A DNA stretch of 64,000 nt from Streptomyces sp. R302 (GCF_012927245.1 NZ_JABBGE010000010.1:62001-126000), one strand, 5' to 3'. Shown: positions 41,865-50,833, counted from the stretch's first letter. Translations and numbers: made by a program. Notes: generated by a model from the sequence alone, not told the origin.

Positions 41865-42371
41865 ATGAGCATCGTTCAGGACCGTCTCGAGAAGCGCTTC
41901 GCGAAGTGGGACACGGACGGCAACGGCACGCTGGAGGCCGCGGACTTCGACACCGAGGCCGCCAAGATCGCCAGTGCCTTCGGCTCGGACATCTCGTCGC
42001 CGAAGGGCGTCCAGCTGCGCAACGGCTTCGAGGCCATGTTCCAGTACATCGCCAAGGGCGCGGGCTCGGTCAGCCAGGAGCAGTTCCTCACCGTCGGCGA
42101 CGAGATCGTGGCGGACCCCGCTTCCTTCAACCGGGTCCTCGGCCCGGTGGTCAAGGGCATCGTCGCCCTCGCCGACAAGGACGACGACGGCTCCATCGAC
42201 GCGGCCGAGTTCGCCACGTGGCTCCGCGCGATCGGCCTCGGCGAGAAGGAGGGCCGCGAGGCCTTCCAGGAGATCGACACCAACAAGAACGGCTCGCTGT
42301 CCGAGGACGAGCTGCTCGACGCGGTGCGCCGATTCCACACCGGTGAGCTCGACGTGGAGCTGCTCGGCTGA
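41865..42371 (+). CDS. EF-hand calcium-binding protein (calerythrin-like)
   Basis: A 168-aa soluble protein of the calerythrin/CalD type known from streptomycetes. Loops DTDGNGTLEAAD (residues 16-27), DKDDDGSIDAAE (about 105) and DTNKNGSLSEDE (about 139) are complete EF-hand loops; the second expected site is degenerate. It would buffer or sense calcium in the cytoplasm. AAGGAG precedes the ATG. It lies between two terminators, so it is an independent unit inside the putative biosynthetic region. Confidence 0.9.
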   Translation: MSIVQDRLEKRFAKWDTDGNGTLEAADFDTEAAKIASAFGSDISSPKGVQLRNGFEAMFQYIAKGAGSVSQEQFLTVGDEIVADPASFNRVLGPVVKGIVALADKDDDGSIDAAEFATWLRAIGLGEKEGREAFQEIDTNKNGSLSEDELLDAVRRFHTGELDVELLG

Positions 42372-42388
42372 GCCCCACGTGCCGACGG

Positions 42389-42427
42389 CGGCCGGCCGGC
42401 ACCCTCTCGGGGGGTGCCGGCCGGCCG
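42389..42427. terminator. Strong bidirectional terminator
   Basis: A 15-bp perfect stem (CGGCCGGCCGGCACC, 42389-42403, with 42413-42427) extends to 16 bp, followed by TTT on the plus strand. It separates the EF-hand gene from the convergent left biosynthetic operon. Confidence 0.85.
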
Positions 42428-42448
42428 TTTCCCTGTCGCCCGCCCGGA

Positions 42449-42895
42449 TCAGCCGGCCGGCGCGAAGACCACGGGCGTCTCGGGTTCGAGGGCCAGGGAC
42501 CGGCCGGTGAGCAGTCGGGGCGCGTGGATCACGATGTTGTAGTGGTTGGGCAGGTGGCAGCCGTCGAAGCCGAGCACGGTGCCCACCGGCTCCCCGCCGA
42601 TCAGCACCGCGTCGCCCCGGTCGACGACCCCGCCGGCCTCCAGCTCCACGAAGCCGAGGAAGCCGACCCGGTCCACCCGCGCGCCCGGCGCGTCCGTCCA
42701 CCGGTCGGTCGTCAGCAGCTCGTGGACCTCGCCTCGGCGGACGCAGCGGGCCGCGAACGGCTCCAGGGTCATGCCCCGGTCCGTGCGCTCGTGCAGCAGC
42801 ACCTTCACCAGCGTCCCGCACACCGCGCGCTTGGGGCCGTTCTCGTGCCGGCCCGCGTCCAGGGACGCGGCGGACACCACGGGGGGCGCGGTCAC
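42449..42895 (-). CDS. Small conserved protein (DUF6917-like), last gene of the left operon
   Basis: A 148-aa protein with a compact beta-rich pattern: GTLVKVLLHERTDRGMTLEP, RRGEVHELLTTDRW, RVDRVGFLGFVELEAGGVVD, GTVLGFDGCHLPNHYNIVIH. It resembles an uncharacterised family catalogued as DUF6917, which I recall from biosynthetic contexts but cannot assign to a reaction. The invariant-looking FDGCHLPNHYNI has Cys, two His and Asn that could bind a metal. Its GTG start overlaps the previous stop by GTGA, so it is coupled to the Gfo/Idh gene. Confidence 0.65.
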   Translation of the reverse strand: MTAPPVVSAASLDAGRHENGPKRAVCGTLVKVLLHERTDRGMTLEPFAARCVRRGEVHELLTTDRWTDAPGARVDRVGFLGFVELEAGGVVDRGDAVLIGGEPVGTVLGFDGCHLPNHYNIVIHAPRLLTGRSLALEPETPVVFAPAG

Positions 42896-43836
42896 CGGGC
42901 CGCCTCCACGGCGTAGACGTCGGCGACCAGCCCGAGCGCGGCCAGGCCGCCCTCGACGGCCCGGGACGGGTCGGGCAGGCCGCGGAGCCCGGCGACCTCC
43001 CTCAGCACGCCCTCGTACTCGTGCCACAGCGACTCCTTGAAGCCCGGGCGGCCGCCCAGCATGTCCGCGGAGAGCTCGGTGCCGTCGCTGAGCCGCACGA
43101 CGACGTCCTTGACCTCCCCGGGGTACGACCAGTCCAGCTCGACCAGGCCGCGGCCGCCCGGACCGGCCAGCTCGACCACGGCCTGCCGGTCGGTGCCGGC
43201 CCCGTCCCGGGTCACCGTCGCCGCGACGACCTCCAGCGGCGTCTCGCCCAGCAACAGGCGGACGAGGTCGAAGGCGTTGGGGCCGTTGTCCGCGACGCAG
43301 CCGCCGCCGCAGCGGGCCGGGTCCAGGTACCAGGTGTCGGCGCCGATGTGCTCCTCGATCCGCTCCAGGTACCGCACCCGTACGGACTCCACCCGCACCG
43401 GCGCGTCCGGTGCGGGCAGCCGGTCGAGCAGCGCGAGGACCCGGTCGTTGTAGCGGCGGTGGAAGGCGGTGAGGAGCGGGACGCCGTACTCCTTGGAGAG
43501 CGCGGCCAGACGGTGGCCGTCCGCCGGGTCGAGGGCGAGCGGCTTCTCCACGCAGACCGGGACGCCGGCCCGCAGCGCGTCTGTGCACACCTCGGCGTGC
43601 GCGTGGTTGGGCACGGCGACCACCAGGGCGTCCAGCGGGCCGGCGGCGAGCAGCTCCCGGTGGTCGGTGTGGCAGGCGACCCGGCCCCGGAACGGGGCCA
43701 GGGCCTCCTCGCGCAGGTCGCAGACCGCGGCGACCTCCCACTCGGGCATCCGCTCGGCGGCGGCCACGTAGAAGCGGGAGATCACGCCGAGCCCGGCGAT
43801 CCCCAGGCGGAGCGGGCGGTCCGCGGGGGGCGTCAT
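42892..43836 (-). CDS. Gfo/Idh/MocA-family oxidoreductase (left operon)
   Basis: A 314-aa NAD(P)-dependent sugar or cyclitol dehydrogenase. The Rossmann motif is LGIAGLGVISRF and the family EKP motif is CVEKPL (97-99). The C-terminal alpha/beta domain includes YLDPARCGGGCVADNGPNAFDL, where Asn and Asp residues usually bind substrate. In amino-sugar pathways such enzymes create the 3-keto group that a DegT aminotransferase then aminates. ATGA overlap with the upstream gene and GGAGGAGA before the ATG show tight coupling. Confidence 0.88.
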   Translation of the reverse strand: MTPPADRPLRLGIAGLGVISRFYVAAAERMPEWEVAAVCDLREEALAPFRGRVACHTDHRELLAAGPLDALVVAVPNHAHAEVCTDALRAGVPVCVEKPLALDPADGHRLAALSKEYGVPLLTAFHRRYNDRVLALLDRLPAPDAPVRVESVRVRYLERIEEHIGADTWYLDPARCGGGCVADNGPNAFDLVRLLLGETPLEVVAATVTRDGAGTDRQAVVELAGPGGRGLVELDWSYPGEVKDVVVRLSDGTELSADMLGGRPGFKESLWHEYEGVLREVAGLRGLPDPSRAVEGGLAALGLVADVYAVEAAR

Positions 43837-44984
43837 CGGTTCTCCTCCGGGATGGCCGGGAGGCGCAGGCCGAGGGCGGTCAGTTCGGCGTGCAGCGCGG
43901 CGGAGAGCGGGACGCCCGAGGCGCGTCGCCGCTCGGCCCGTTCGGCCTCGGGGTGGCCCGGGTAGCGCACCGGTCCCTGGCCGGGCAGCGGCGGGCAGTC
44001 GACGATCGTGCCGAACATCTCCCGGGCGTCGTCCTCGAAGCCGTCGCGGAGCACGTTCGGGGCGATGGCGAGGACGAGGAAGCCGATGTCGTCGTCGTCG
44101 CCACCCGGCCTGCCGTCGCCCTCCAGGGCGGCGGGGGAGGGGCCGGTGGCGGCGCCGGGCAGCACGGCCGCGAGGAGTTCCACGGCGAGGCCGAGGCCGA
44201 AGCCCTTGAAGGCGCCGGTCGCGGGCGTGCTGCCGAGCCAGCCCAGCCAGGCCTCGCCCCGGTCGTAGGCGGCGGCGTCCCGCACCGGCCGTCCGGCGTC
44301 GTCGGTGAGCCAGCCCTCGGGCGCCTCCCGGCCGTCGCGGGCGGCCGTGCGGATCCGGCCGGTGGGGACGACGGTGGTGCTCATGTCCAGGACGAACGGG
44401 CGGCCTTCGAGGGCGGGTGCCGCCACGCTCAGCGGATTGGTCCCCAGGAGGGCGGCGGCGCCGAGCGGCGGGCGGGCGATGCGCTGGCCGCCGCAGTTCG
44501 AGGCGACGACACCGATCATGCCCCGGTCGGCGGCCCGCTTGGCGTGCACGCCCGCGCAGCCGAAATGGGTGGCGCCCCGCACCGACACCAGGCCGATGCC
44601 GCAGCGGGCGGCGCGCTCCACGGCGAGGTCCATCGCCTCCGACGCGGCCCACAGGCCGAGCGCACGCCGGTGGTCGACGGCGACGCAGGGCCCCAGATCG
44701 CGCAGGACCAGCGGTTCGGCGACGGGGTCGGCGCCGCCGGAGCGCAGCAGCGGCCCGTAGAGGCGCGCCAGGTTGAACACGCCGTGCGAGTCCATGCCGG
44801 TCAGGTCGCCGTAGCAGAGCGCCTCGGCGGCGAGCCGGGCCCGGCCCTCGGGGAGGCCGAGGCGGACGAAGCAGGCGGCGGTCTCGTCGAGCAGCGTCTC
44901 GTACGCGACCGTCACCTCGCGGCCCCCTCCCGGTGCCGGGCCGGAGCTCCGGGGTACGGCGCCGTCGGGCAGCGTGGACGTCAT
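43833..44984 (-). CDS. Ldh_2-family malate/L-lactate-type dehydrogenase
   Basis: A 383-aa NAD(P)H-dependent 2-hydroxyacid (or imine/keto acid) dehydrogenase of the non-Rossmann Ldh_2 fold, which includes malate, ureidoglycolate, 2,3-diketo-L-gulonate and pipecolate reductases. Motifs are GDLTGMDSHGVFNLARLY at the start, RGATHFGCAGVHA and GTNPLSVAAP. Within this operon it may reduce a 2-keto acid or imine intermediate. The first 25 residues are an extra Pro/Gly-rich tail. The start overlaps the stop of the upstream fusion gene by ATGA. Confidence 0.88.
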   Translation of the reverse strand: MTSTLPDGAVPRSSGPAPGGGREVTVAYETLLDETAACFVRLGLPEGRARLAAEALCYGDLTGMDSHGVFNLARLYGPLLRSGGADPVAEPLVLRDLGPCVAVDHRRALGLWAASEAMDLAVERAARCGIGLVSVRGATHFGCAGVHAKRAADRGMIGVVASNCGGQRIARPPLGAAALLGTNPLSVAAPALEGRPFVLDMSTTVVPTGRIRTAARDGREAPEGWLTDDAGRPVRDAAAYDRGEAWLGWLGSTPATGAFKGFGLGLAVELLAAVLPGAATGPSPAALEGDGRPGGDDDDIGFLVLAIAPNVLRDGFEDDAREMFGTIVDCPPLPGQGPVRYPGHPEAERAERRRASGVPLSAALHAELTALGLRLPAIPEENR

Positions 44985-47233
44985 GCGGTTCCTGCTTTCT
45001 CGGTAGGTGCCGGTACGGCGCGGTGGTCCGGGCCGTACCGGAGGTCGTCGGCGAAGGCGGTCAGCAGCGCGGCGACACGGTCCGCGAAGGTCTCCAGGTC
45101 GGCGAGGTCGACGAACTCGCCCGGCGCGTGGGCCCCGTTGGCGTCCAGGGAGCCGGGGCCGAACACCGTGGTGAAGGCGGCCTCCGTGCCGTCCAGCCAG
45201 ATCGCGTCACAGGTGAAGGCGGGCTCGTCGTCGGGCCACCGGGGGATGCCCGCTCGGGCCAAGAGCTCCTCGCCCCAGGCCGGTTGGGGGCCGAGGGCGG
45301 GCAGGCCGCGCTTCTCCCAGTCGAGGCGGGTGATCCGGGCGGCGTCGGCCGCCGTCCGCGCGAAGAGGGGCAGGCCGGAGAAGCGGGCGGTGAACTCCCG
45401 CAGCCCCTCGTCGAGGGCGCGGGCGAGCGCGCCCTCGGCGGCGGCGCCCGCCTCGGCGGTCGCGTAGGCGAGGTTCAGCAGCAGACTGCCGGTGCCGTGC
45501 ACCTTGTTGTGCAGGGTGCCGGTGTGAAGGCCCGCCACGCAGACCGTGGGCGAGGGTCCGCCGGAGGGCGCCGGGCCGAGCGCGGCGGCGAGGTGCTGGG
45601 CGAGGAAGCCGAGGAGGACGGTGGCGTTGTGCCCGGCGCCGGGCCGGTCGTCGACGGCGTCCTCGCCCTCGACCGAGATACGGGCGGTGGCGGCGGCCGT
45701 GGCGCGCGGCAGGTGGCGCAGCCCGGTCGGCTCGCAGAACACGTTGAGCCGGCCCACGTGGCCCGCCTCCACCAGCGGCCGGGTTCCGAAGGTGCCGAGC
45801 GCCCCGCCCTCCTCGCCCGCCACCGCCTGCACCAGGACCGCGACGTCCCGCCCGATCGCCGGTCGGCGCGCGACGGCGGCCGCGACCCCGGCGAGCAGCC
45901 CGACCGCCGGGCCCTTCGCGTCGACCGCGCCCCGGCCGTGGAACCGGGACCCGTCGAAGACCGGCGGCGCGCCGCCGGCGACGGTGTCCAGGTGCACGTT
46001 GAACATCACCGTGCGCTCACGGGGCAGTTCGGGCCCGAGACGCAGCACGAGGCTCGGCTGGCGCTCCAGGAACGCGGGGTCGGCGGCGACCGCGCGGCGT
46101 ACCGGCCGCGGGGTGTCGTCGCGCAGCACCGCCTCGGGGGCCGGGGAGCCGAGACGCACCGTCGCGAAGCCGATCCGGGCCGCCGCGGTGGCGTACGCGT
46201 GCAGGGCCGCCGTCAGGTGATGGGGCGCGTCCGGGCCGGTCTCCAGGGGGCCCGCGGTGGGCGTGTGGAGGAGGTGGAGCAGCAGGCCCGTGTCGATGGG
46301 GGGTGGTGTGTGCGGCTGGTTGGGGGCGGTGGGGGAGGGAATCGGCCGTGACGGGGCCCCCGGGGCGGGCCGCGCGGGCGCGGGGATCCGCAGGGTGGCC
46401 AGACGGCGGGCCGCCCGGACGAAGGGGGCGGTCGTGTCGGTGCCCTCGGCGTGGAGGCCCTCGTGCGGGATCACCGCCAGGTGGGGTTCGAGGGAGTACG
46501 CGCCCCGGTAGCCGTGGTCCTCCAGGATACGGACGCAGTCGGCGACCCGGGCGACGCCCTCGCCGGGCAGCGTGTACGCGGCCTCGCCGGGGCGGGCGCC
46601 GGGCAGGGCGTCCTTGACGTGGACGTGGGCGACGTGCGGCAGGAGCCGTTCGAGGAGGGCGTGGCCGTCGTAGCCGTACGGCACGCCGTTGCCGATGTCG
46701 AAGAGGACGCGCAGCGCCGGGCTGTCCACCTCGGCGAGGAGCCGGAGCGTCCGGTCGGCGTCGGAGCCCGCCCAGCCCGCGCAGTTCTCGTGGAGCAGTT
46801 CGACGCCGAGCCGCTCCGCCCGGCGGGCGAGCCGGCGCATGCGGTCGATCGCCTCGGCCGCCCACTCCGCCTCGGGCAGCCCGCCGTCGGTCCACGACAT
46901 GACGCGCAGGCTGCGGCAGCCCAGCACCCTGCCGTGCTCGGCGAGCCGGTCCAGCTCGTCCAGGTCGGCGGAGAAGGGGCCGGTGACCGGGCGGGCCCAG
47001 TTGCCGATCCGGGAGTCGAGGCAGACCACGCCGAGCCCCGCCGCGTGCAGCCGCGCCGCCGCCTCCCGTACCGCCTTCGCGGGGAGGTCGGCCAGGGCGG
47101 TGCCGTCGAGACTGCGGAGTTCCAGCGCGGACCAGCCCAACTCCCGGGCGACGGCGATCTGTTCGGCGAGGCCGGGGGCGGCCTCGTCGCCGATGCCGGT
47201 GATCCGGCCGGTCAGGTCAACGGGCCACGGCAC
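44981..47233 (-). CDS. Sugar-phosphate isomerase/epimerase domain fused to an M20 deacylase/peptidase
   Basis: A 750-aa fusion. Residues 1-285 form an AP_endonuc_2/xylose-isomerase-like TIM barrel of the IolI/IolE type; the likely metal ligands are Glu149 (LHENCAGW), Asp179 (FDIGNG), His205 (HVHVKD) and Glu249 (SLEPH). A Pro-rich linker (about 286-325) leads to an M20 metallopeptidase domain with His414/Asp416 (NVHLDT), Asp438 (GRGAVDAKG) and Glu474/Glu475 (AGEEGG). Both active sites look intact. One half may isomerise a keto-sugar or inosose, the other remove an N-acyl group. GTG 47233 has GAGGAGG upstream and overlaps the preceding gene by 17 nt. Confidence 0.88.
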   Translation of the reverse strand: MPWPVDLTGRITGIGDEAAPGLAEQIAVARELGWSALELRSLDGTALADLPAKAVREAAARLHAAGLGVVCLDSRIGNWARPVTGPFSADLDELDRLAEHGRVLGCRSLRVMSWTDGGLPEAEWAAEAIDRMRRLARRAERLGVELLHENCAGWAGSDADRTLRLLAEVDSPALRVLFDIGNGVPYGYDGHALLERLLPHVAHVHVKDALPGARPGEAAYTLPGEGVARVADCVRILEDHGYRGAYSLEPHLAVIPHEGLHAEGTDTTAPFVRAARRLATLRIPAPARPAPGAPSRPIPSPTAPNQPHTPPPIDTGLLLHLLHTPTAGPLETGPDAPHHLTAALHAYATAAARIGFATVRLGSPAPEAVLRDDTPRPVRRAVAADPAFLERQPSLVLRLGPELPRERTVMFNVHLDTVAGGAPPVFDGSRFHGRGAVDAKGPAVGLLAGVAAAVARRPAIGRDVAVLVQAVAGEEGGALGTFGTRPLVEAGHVGRLNVFCEPTGLRHLPRATAAATARISVEGEDAVDDRPGAGHNATVLLGFLAQHLAAALGPAPSGGPSPTVCVAGLHTGTLHNKVHGTGSLLLNLAYATAEAGAAAEGALARALDEGLREFTARFSGLPLFARTAADAARITRLDWEKRGLPALGPQPAWGEELLARAGIPRWPDDEPAFTCDAIWLDGTEAAFTTVFGPGSLDANGAHAPGEFVDLADLETFADRVAALLTAFADDLRYGPDHRAVPAPTEKAGTA

Positions 47234-48242
47234 GGCGGGCCTCCTCGTCGTGCTCGGCGACCGTGTCCGCCGCGCAGCGTCGCTTGGCCGCGTCGAGGAT
47301 GCGGACCACGTCGGCGTGCAGGGCGAACTCCGCCTCCCAGGAAGGCTCTTCGGCGGAGGCGAAACGGGTGTAGGTCCGGTGCAGGAAGGAGGCCAGGGCG
47401 TCGTCGAGGAACACCTCGCGGCGTCCGTCGGCGTCCAGCTGGACGTGGTCGTCGGCGTCGCTCGGCGCGAAGTGGCCGACGAGCGTGCCGCGTTCGAAGG
47501 TGAGGGAGACCCGCCGCTCGCGGACGGGGGCGGTGAGGTCGGAGTGGATGCGGGTGCGCACCCCGTTCGCGTGGAGGAGGTCGAGCACCGCCGAGCCCAG
47601 GCCGGGGCGTACCGTCTCCCCGATCCGCAGGTCGGTCAGCCGGGCGCCGGTCGTCTCGGCGGGGCCCGCGAGCGACAGGACCAGACCCAGGGAGTGCGGC
47701 AGCTCCACGTCGAACGCCGTGGGATGGCCGTCGTCGGGGCGCAGCGAGCGGGTGAAGCGCGGCTTGTGCTGGACGACGTCGATGCGCAGCAGCCGGCCCC
47801 GCTCCCCCGAGGCGAGGGAGGTGCGCAGCCGGTCGGCGAGGCCGGAGGCGGGCCAGTGCGCCACCACCGCGACGCGCAGGGCGTACCGGCTCACCAGCTC
47901 GGTGACGGCGGCCAGTTCGGCGGCGTCGGCGGCGAGCGGCTTCTCCACGACGAGGTCGCGGTAGCCGGCGGCGGCGAGCTCGGCGAGGACGGAGAGCCGG
48001 GCGGCGGGCGGGGTGCAGACGTGGACCACGGCGCGCTCGGGCGGCAGCAGGGCTCGCGCCTCGTCGAGCGTGGCCGTGACGGTGACGCCGTCGGGGACCG
48101 GGGCCCGCTCGCCGGGCCGGGGGTCGACGGCGACGACCGGACCGTGCCAGAGCCCGGGCGAGCGGGCCAGGGCGGTGCGCAGGGCCCGCAGGTGCAGCCC
48201 GGCGCCGGCCCGGCCCAGTCCGATGATCAGGGGCTGCCTCAT
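47217..48242 (-). CDS. Gfo/Idh/MocA-family oxidoreductase, first gene of the left operon
   Basis: A 341-aa second Gfo/Idh enzyme, only distantly like the one at 42.9 kb. The nucleotide-binding start is IIGLGRAGAGLHLRAL, the EKP motif is VVEKPL (100-102), and AHWPASGLADRLR with QHKPRFTRSLRPDDGH follows in the substrate domain. The next gene encodes an isomerase/deacylase fusion. Only a weak GGAAC precedes the ATG. As first gene of the minus-strand operon it must be transcribed from the AT-richer divergent gap. Confidence 0.85.
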   Translation of the reverse strand: MRQPLIIGLGRAGAGLHLRALRTALARSPGLWHGPVVAVDPRPGERAPVPDGVTVTATLDEARALLPPERAVVHVCTPPAARLSVLAELAAAGYRDLVVEKPLAADAAELAAVTELVSRYALRVAVVAHWPASGLADRLRTSLASGERGRLLRIDVVQHKPRFTRSLRPDDGHPTAFDVELPHSLGLVLSLAGPAETTGARLTDLRIGETVRPGLGSAVLDLLHANGVRTRIHSDLTAPVRERRVSLTFERGTLVGHFAPSDADDHVQLDADGRREVFLDDALASFLHRTYTRFASAEEPSWEAEFALHADVVRILDAAKRRCAADTVAEHDEEARRAVAR

Positions 48243-48503
48243 ACGGTTGTTCCATTCGGTGATTCGGGCGGGACGCAGCGAAGAATCTCGCCGCCGCGTG
48301 CGACAGCGGTCAAGGAAATCGGAGACATGATCACCGAGAAGTATGAATTTCCTTTGGGGATTCGTGACGCCGTTCTTCGTACTGTTACGCTCGCTCGGCA
48401 GGCTTTCAGGGCGGGCACCGACCCGGCCCTTCATCCCTCTCGGGCCTTCTCTCCGGCCCCAGTTGACGCCGGCGTCCCGTCGGCCGAGAAGAATTGTTTC
48501 CGC
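48243..48503. promoter_or_regulatory. Divergent control region of the biosynthetic operons
   Basis: A 261-nt gap, clearly poorer in GC than its flanks, separates the left and right operons. On the minus strand TTGACC (GGTCAA at 48308-48313) could be a -35 box; on the plus strand TACTGT (48380-48385) could be a -10 box. An in-frame ATG at 48327 would extend the right-hand gene by 59 unusual residues, which I consider less likely. No adjacent pathway-specific regulator gene is present. Confidence 0.45.
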
Positions 48504-49661
48504 GTGACGCGATCCAGTATTCCCTTTTTCTCCCAGGCGAAGACGTTCGAAAAGATCTGGCCGGAACTGCGCGCCGGAGTGGACGAGATTTTCGCCGACG
48601 GCAAGTTCTCGCATTCCCGTCGGGTGGGCCTCCTGGAAGACGCCCTCGCGCGGTACACCGGCGCCCGCCACGTCATCGGCGTGAACAGCGGGACCGACGC
48701 CCTGGTGCTCCTCCTCCAGGCGTGCGGGCTGCGCCCAGGGGACCGGGTCCTCGTCCCCACGTACTCCTTCGTCGCCACCGCCAGCGCCGTCGTCCTGGCC
48801 GGCGGCCGGCCCGTCTTCACGGACGTCGAACCGGACACGTACGCCATGAGCCCCGGCACGATCCGGGACGAGGACGCGGACGGCGCCCGGTTCTTGATGC
48901 CCGTGCACCTCTTCTCCCGGATGGCCGACATGGCGGCGCTCTCCGCCTACGCCGCCGACCGGGGCATCACGCTCCTGGAGGACAGCGCCGAAGGCATCGG
49001 CATGCGGCAGGACGGCGTCCACGCCGGGCTGCACGGACGCGGCGGCGTGCTCTCCTTCTTCCCCAGCAAGACGCTCGGCGCGCTCGGCGACGCCGGAGCC
49101 GTCCTCACCGACGACCCCGAGCTCGCCGAGCACGTGGCCGCCCTCCGCCACCACGGCCGTACCGGGCGCACCCTCGCCCACTTCCCCGGCATCTCCAACG
49201 AGACCGTGCACATCGGCCACAACAGCAAGATGGACGACCTCCAGGCCGCCGTCCTGCTCGCCAAGCTCACCGTCCTCGACGACGACATCCGCCACCGCGC
49301 CGCACTGGCCCGCCGCTACGACGCGGGCCTGCGCGACACACCCGGCATCACCCGGCTGCCCGCCGTCACCGGCGCCCCCGACGAGGTCTTCTACGTCTAC
49401 CTGATCGAGACCGAACGGCGCGACGCGCTCGTCCACCACCTCCAGGACCAGGGCATCGGCACCGAGACGTACTACCCGCGCCCGCTCCACCTCCAGCCCT
49501 GCTTCGCCGGACTCGGCCACCGGCCGGGCGACTTCCCCGTCGCCGAGGCCGCCGCCCGCGCCGCCGTCGCCCTGCCCCTCCACGCCGACCTCACCGAGGC
49601 CGAGGTGGACCGGGTCTGCGCGGCCGTCCGCGCGTTCCACACCGGGAAGGTGCCCGCATGA
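48504..49661 (+). CDS. DegT/DnrJ/EryC1/StrS-family sugar aminotransferase 1
   Basis: A 385-aa PLP enzyme that transaminates a keto-sugar or keto-cyclitol. It begins near IPFFSQAK, the usual DegT start; the cofactor aspartate is in LLEDSAE (Asp160), the PLP lysine is Lys189 in SFFPSKTLGALGDAGAV, and the partner-subunit loop is GHNSKMDDLQAAVL. The pattern is closest to nucleotide-sugar aminotransferases such as FdtB/TylB/WbpE. I chose GTG 48504; ATG 48327 is possible. The stop overlaps the next start by ATGA. Confidence 0.9.
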   Translation: MTRSSIPFFSQAKTFEKIWPELRAGVDEIFADGKFSHSRRVGLLEDALARYTGARHVIGVNSGTDALVLLLQACGLRPGDRVLVPTYSFVATASAVVLAGGRPVFTDVEPDTYAMSPGTIRDEDADGARFLMPVHLFSRMADMAALSAYAADRGITLLEDSAEGIGMRQDGVHAGLHGRGGVLSFFPSKTLGALGDAGAVLTDDPELAEHVAALRHHGRTGRTLAHFPGISNETVHIGHNSKMDDLQAAVLLAKLTVLDDDIRHRAALARRYDAGLRDTPGITRLPAVTGAPDEVFYVYLIETERRDALVHHLQDQGIGTETYYPRPLHLQPCFAGLGHRPGDFPVAEAAARAAVALPLHADLTEAEVDRVCAAVRAFHTGKVPA

Positions 49662-50833
49662 CCACCACCGGCGACCGGGCCACCGAGCCGACCGCCGACC
49701 CCGGCGACCGCGTCCCCTTCTTCCCGCCCGACCTCTTCCACGAGGACCGCGACACCCTGCTGCGGCTCCTGTACGAGATCGGCACCGGCGCCGACCAGAA
49801 GTTCATCCTCGGCGACCGCACCCGCCGCTTCGAGGACGCCCTGCGCGAGCGGCTCGGCGCCGCCGACGTCATCGCCTGCTCCAGCGGCACCTCCGCCCTC
49901 CAGCTGATCCTCACCGCCCTCGGCATCGGCGCCGGCGACGAGGTCGTCGTCCCCGCCTTCGGCTGCGCCCCGCTCGCCGCCGCCGTCCTCCACACCGGCG
50001 CCGTCCCCGTCTTCGGCGACATCGACCCCCGCACCCTCACCCTCGACCCGGCCGACGCCGAGACCCGCGTCACCGGACGGACCAAGGCCCTGATGCCGGC
50101 CCACATGTTCTCCGTCATGGCCGACATGCCCCGCTTCACCGCCCTCGCCGCCGACCACGGCCTGCGGCTCGTCGAGGACTCCGCCGTCGCCCAGGGCGCC
50201 GTCCTCGACGGCACCCCCGCCGGACTCTGGGGCGACGCCGGGCTCTACTCCTTCGTCCAGGTCAAGTCCTTCGGCATGCCCGGCGAGGGCGGCGCCGTCG
50301 TCACCCGCGACGAGGAGACCGGCCGCACCGTCCGCATGCTCCGCAACCACGGCCAGGACGGGGTCAACCGCTTTCTCCACCACCGGATCGGCGTCAACAG
50401 CCGCTTCGACGAGATCCAGGCCGCCTTCCAGCTGCACCGGCTTGCCGGCCTCGACGCCCGCCTGGAGCGCCGCGCCCGCATCGCCGCCCACTACACCGAA
50501 CACCTCACGGGACTGCCCGGCCTCACCACCCCGCCGCCCGGCACCGACGGCCGCTGCTACTACGTCTACACCCTGCTCGCCGACGACCGGGACGCCCTGC
50601 GCGACCACCTCGCCGCCGCGGGCGTCGACACCCACGTCTACTACCCGAGGACCCTCCCCGAGCAGACCGCCTTCGCCCCCGTCGCCGCCGCCCGCCCCGG
50701 CCCCGGCCTGCCGCACGCCCGCGACGCCGCCCGCCGCCACCTCTCCCTGCCCGTCCACCACCGGCTCACCGACGCCCAGGTCGAACGCGTCACCGACGCC
50801 GTCCGCGCCCACGTCCTGCGCACCCGCCGGTGA
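49658..50833 (+). CDS. DegT/DnrJ/EryC1/StrS-family aminotransferase 2
   Basis: A 391-aa paralogue of its neighbour but clearly divergent: PLP lysine Lys203 in SFVQVKSFGMPGEGGAV, Asp174 in LVEDSAVAQG, and HHRIGVNSRFDEIQAAF. The extra N-terminal segment PFFPPDLFHEDRDTLLRLLYE and the altered lysine context suggest a different keto substrate. Two different aminotransferases in one operon imply a di-amino product or two amination steps. GGGAAGG precedes the ATG, which lies in an ATGA overlap. Confidence 0.9.
   Translation: MTTTGDRATEPTADPGDRVPFFPPDLFHEDRDTLLRLLYEIGTGADQKFILGDRTRRFEDALRERLGAADVIACSSGTSALQLILTALGIGAGDEVVVPAFGCAPLAAAVLHTGAVPVFGDIDPRTLTLDPADAETRVTGRTKALMPAHMFSVMADMPRFTALAADHGLRLVEDSAVAQGAVLDGTPAGLWGDAGLYSFVQVKSFGMPGEGGAVVTRDEETGRTVRMLRNHGQDGVNRFLHHRIGVNSRFDEIQAAFQLHRLAGLDARLERRARIAAHYTEHLTGLPGLTTPPPGTDGRCYYVYTLLADDRDALRDHLAAAGVDTHVYYPRTLPEQTAFAPVAAARPGPGLPHARDAARRHLSLPVHHRLTDAQVERVTDAVRAHVLRTRR

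Noticed and set aside
46451..48300. Long plus-strand frames opposite the isomerase/M20 fusion and the Gfo/Idh gene
   Set aside because: They are antisense shadows; the minus-strand proteins have complete active-site motifs.
48327..48503. ATG at 48327 as the start of the first aminotransferase
   Set aside because: The extra 59 residues are unlike DegT N-termini and lie in AT-richer promoter-like DNA; kept only as an alternative.
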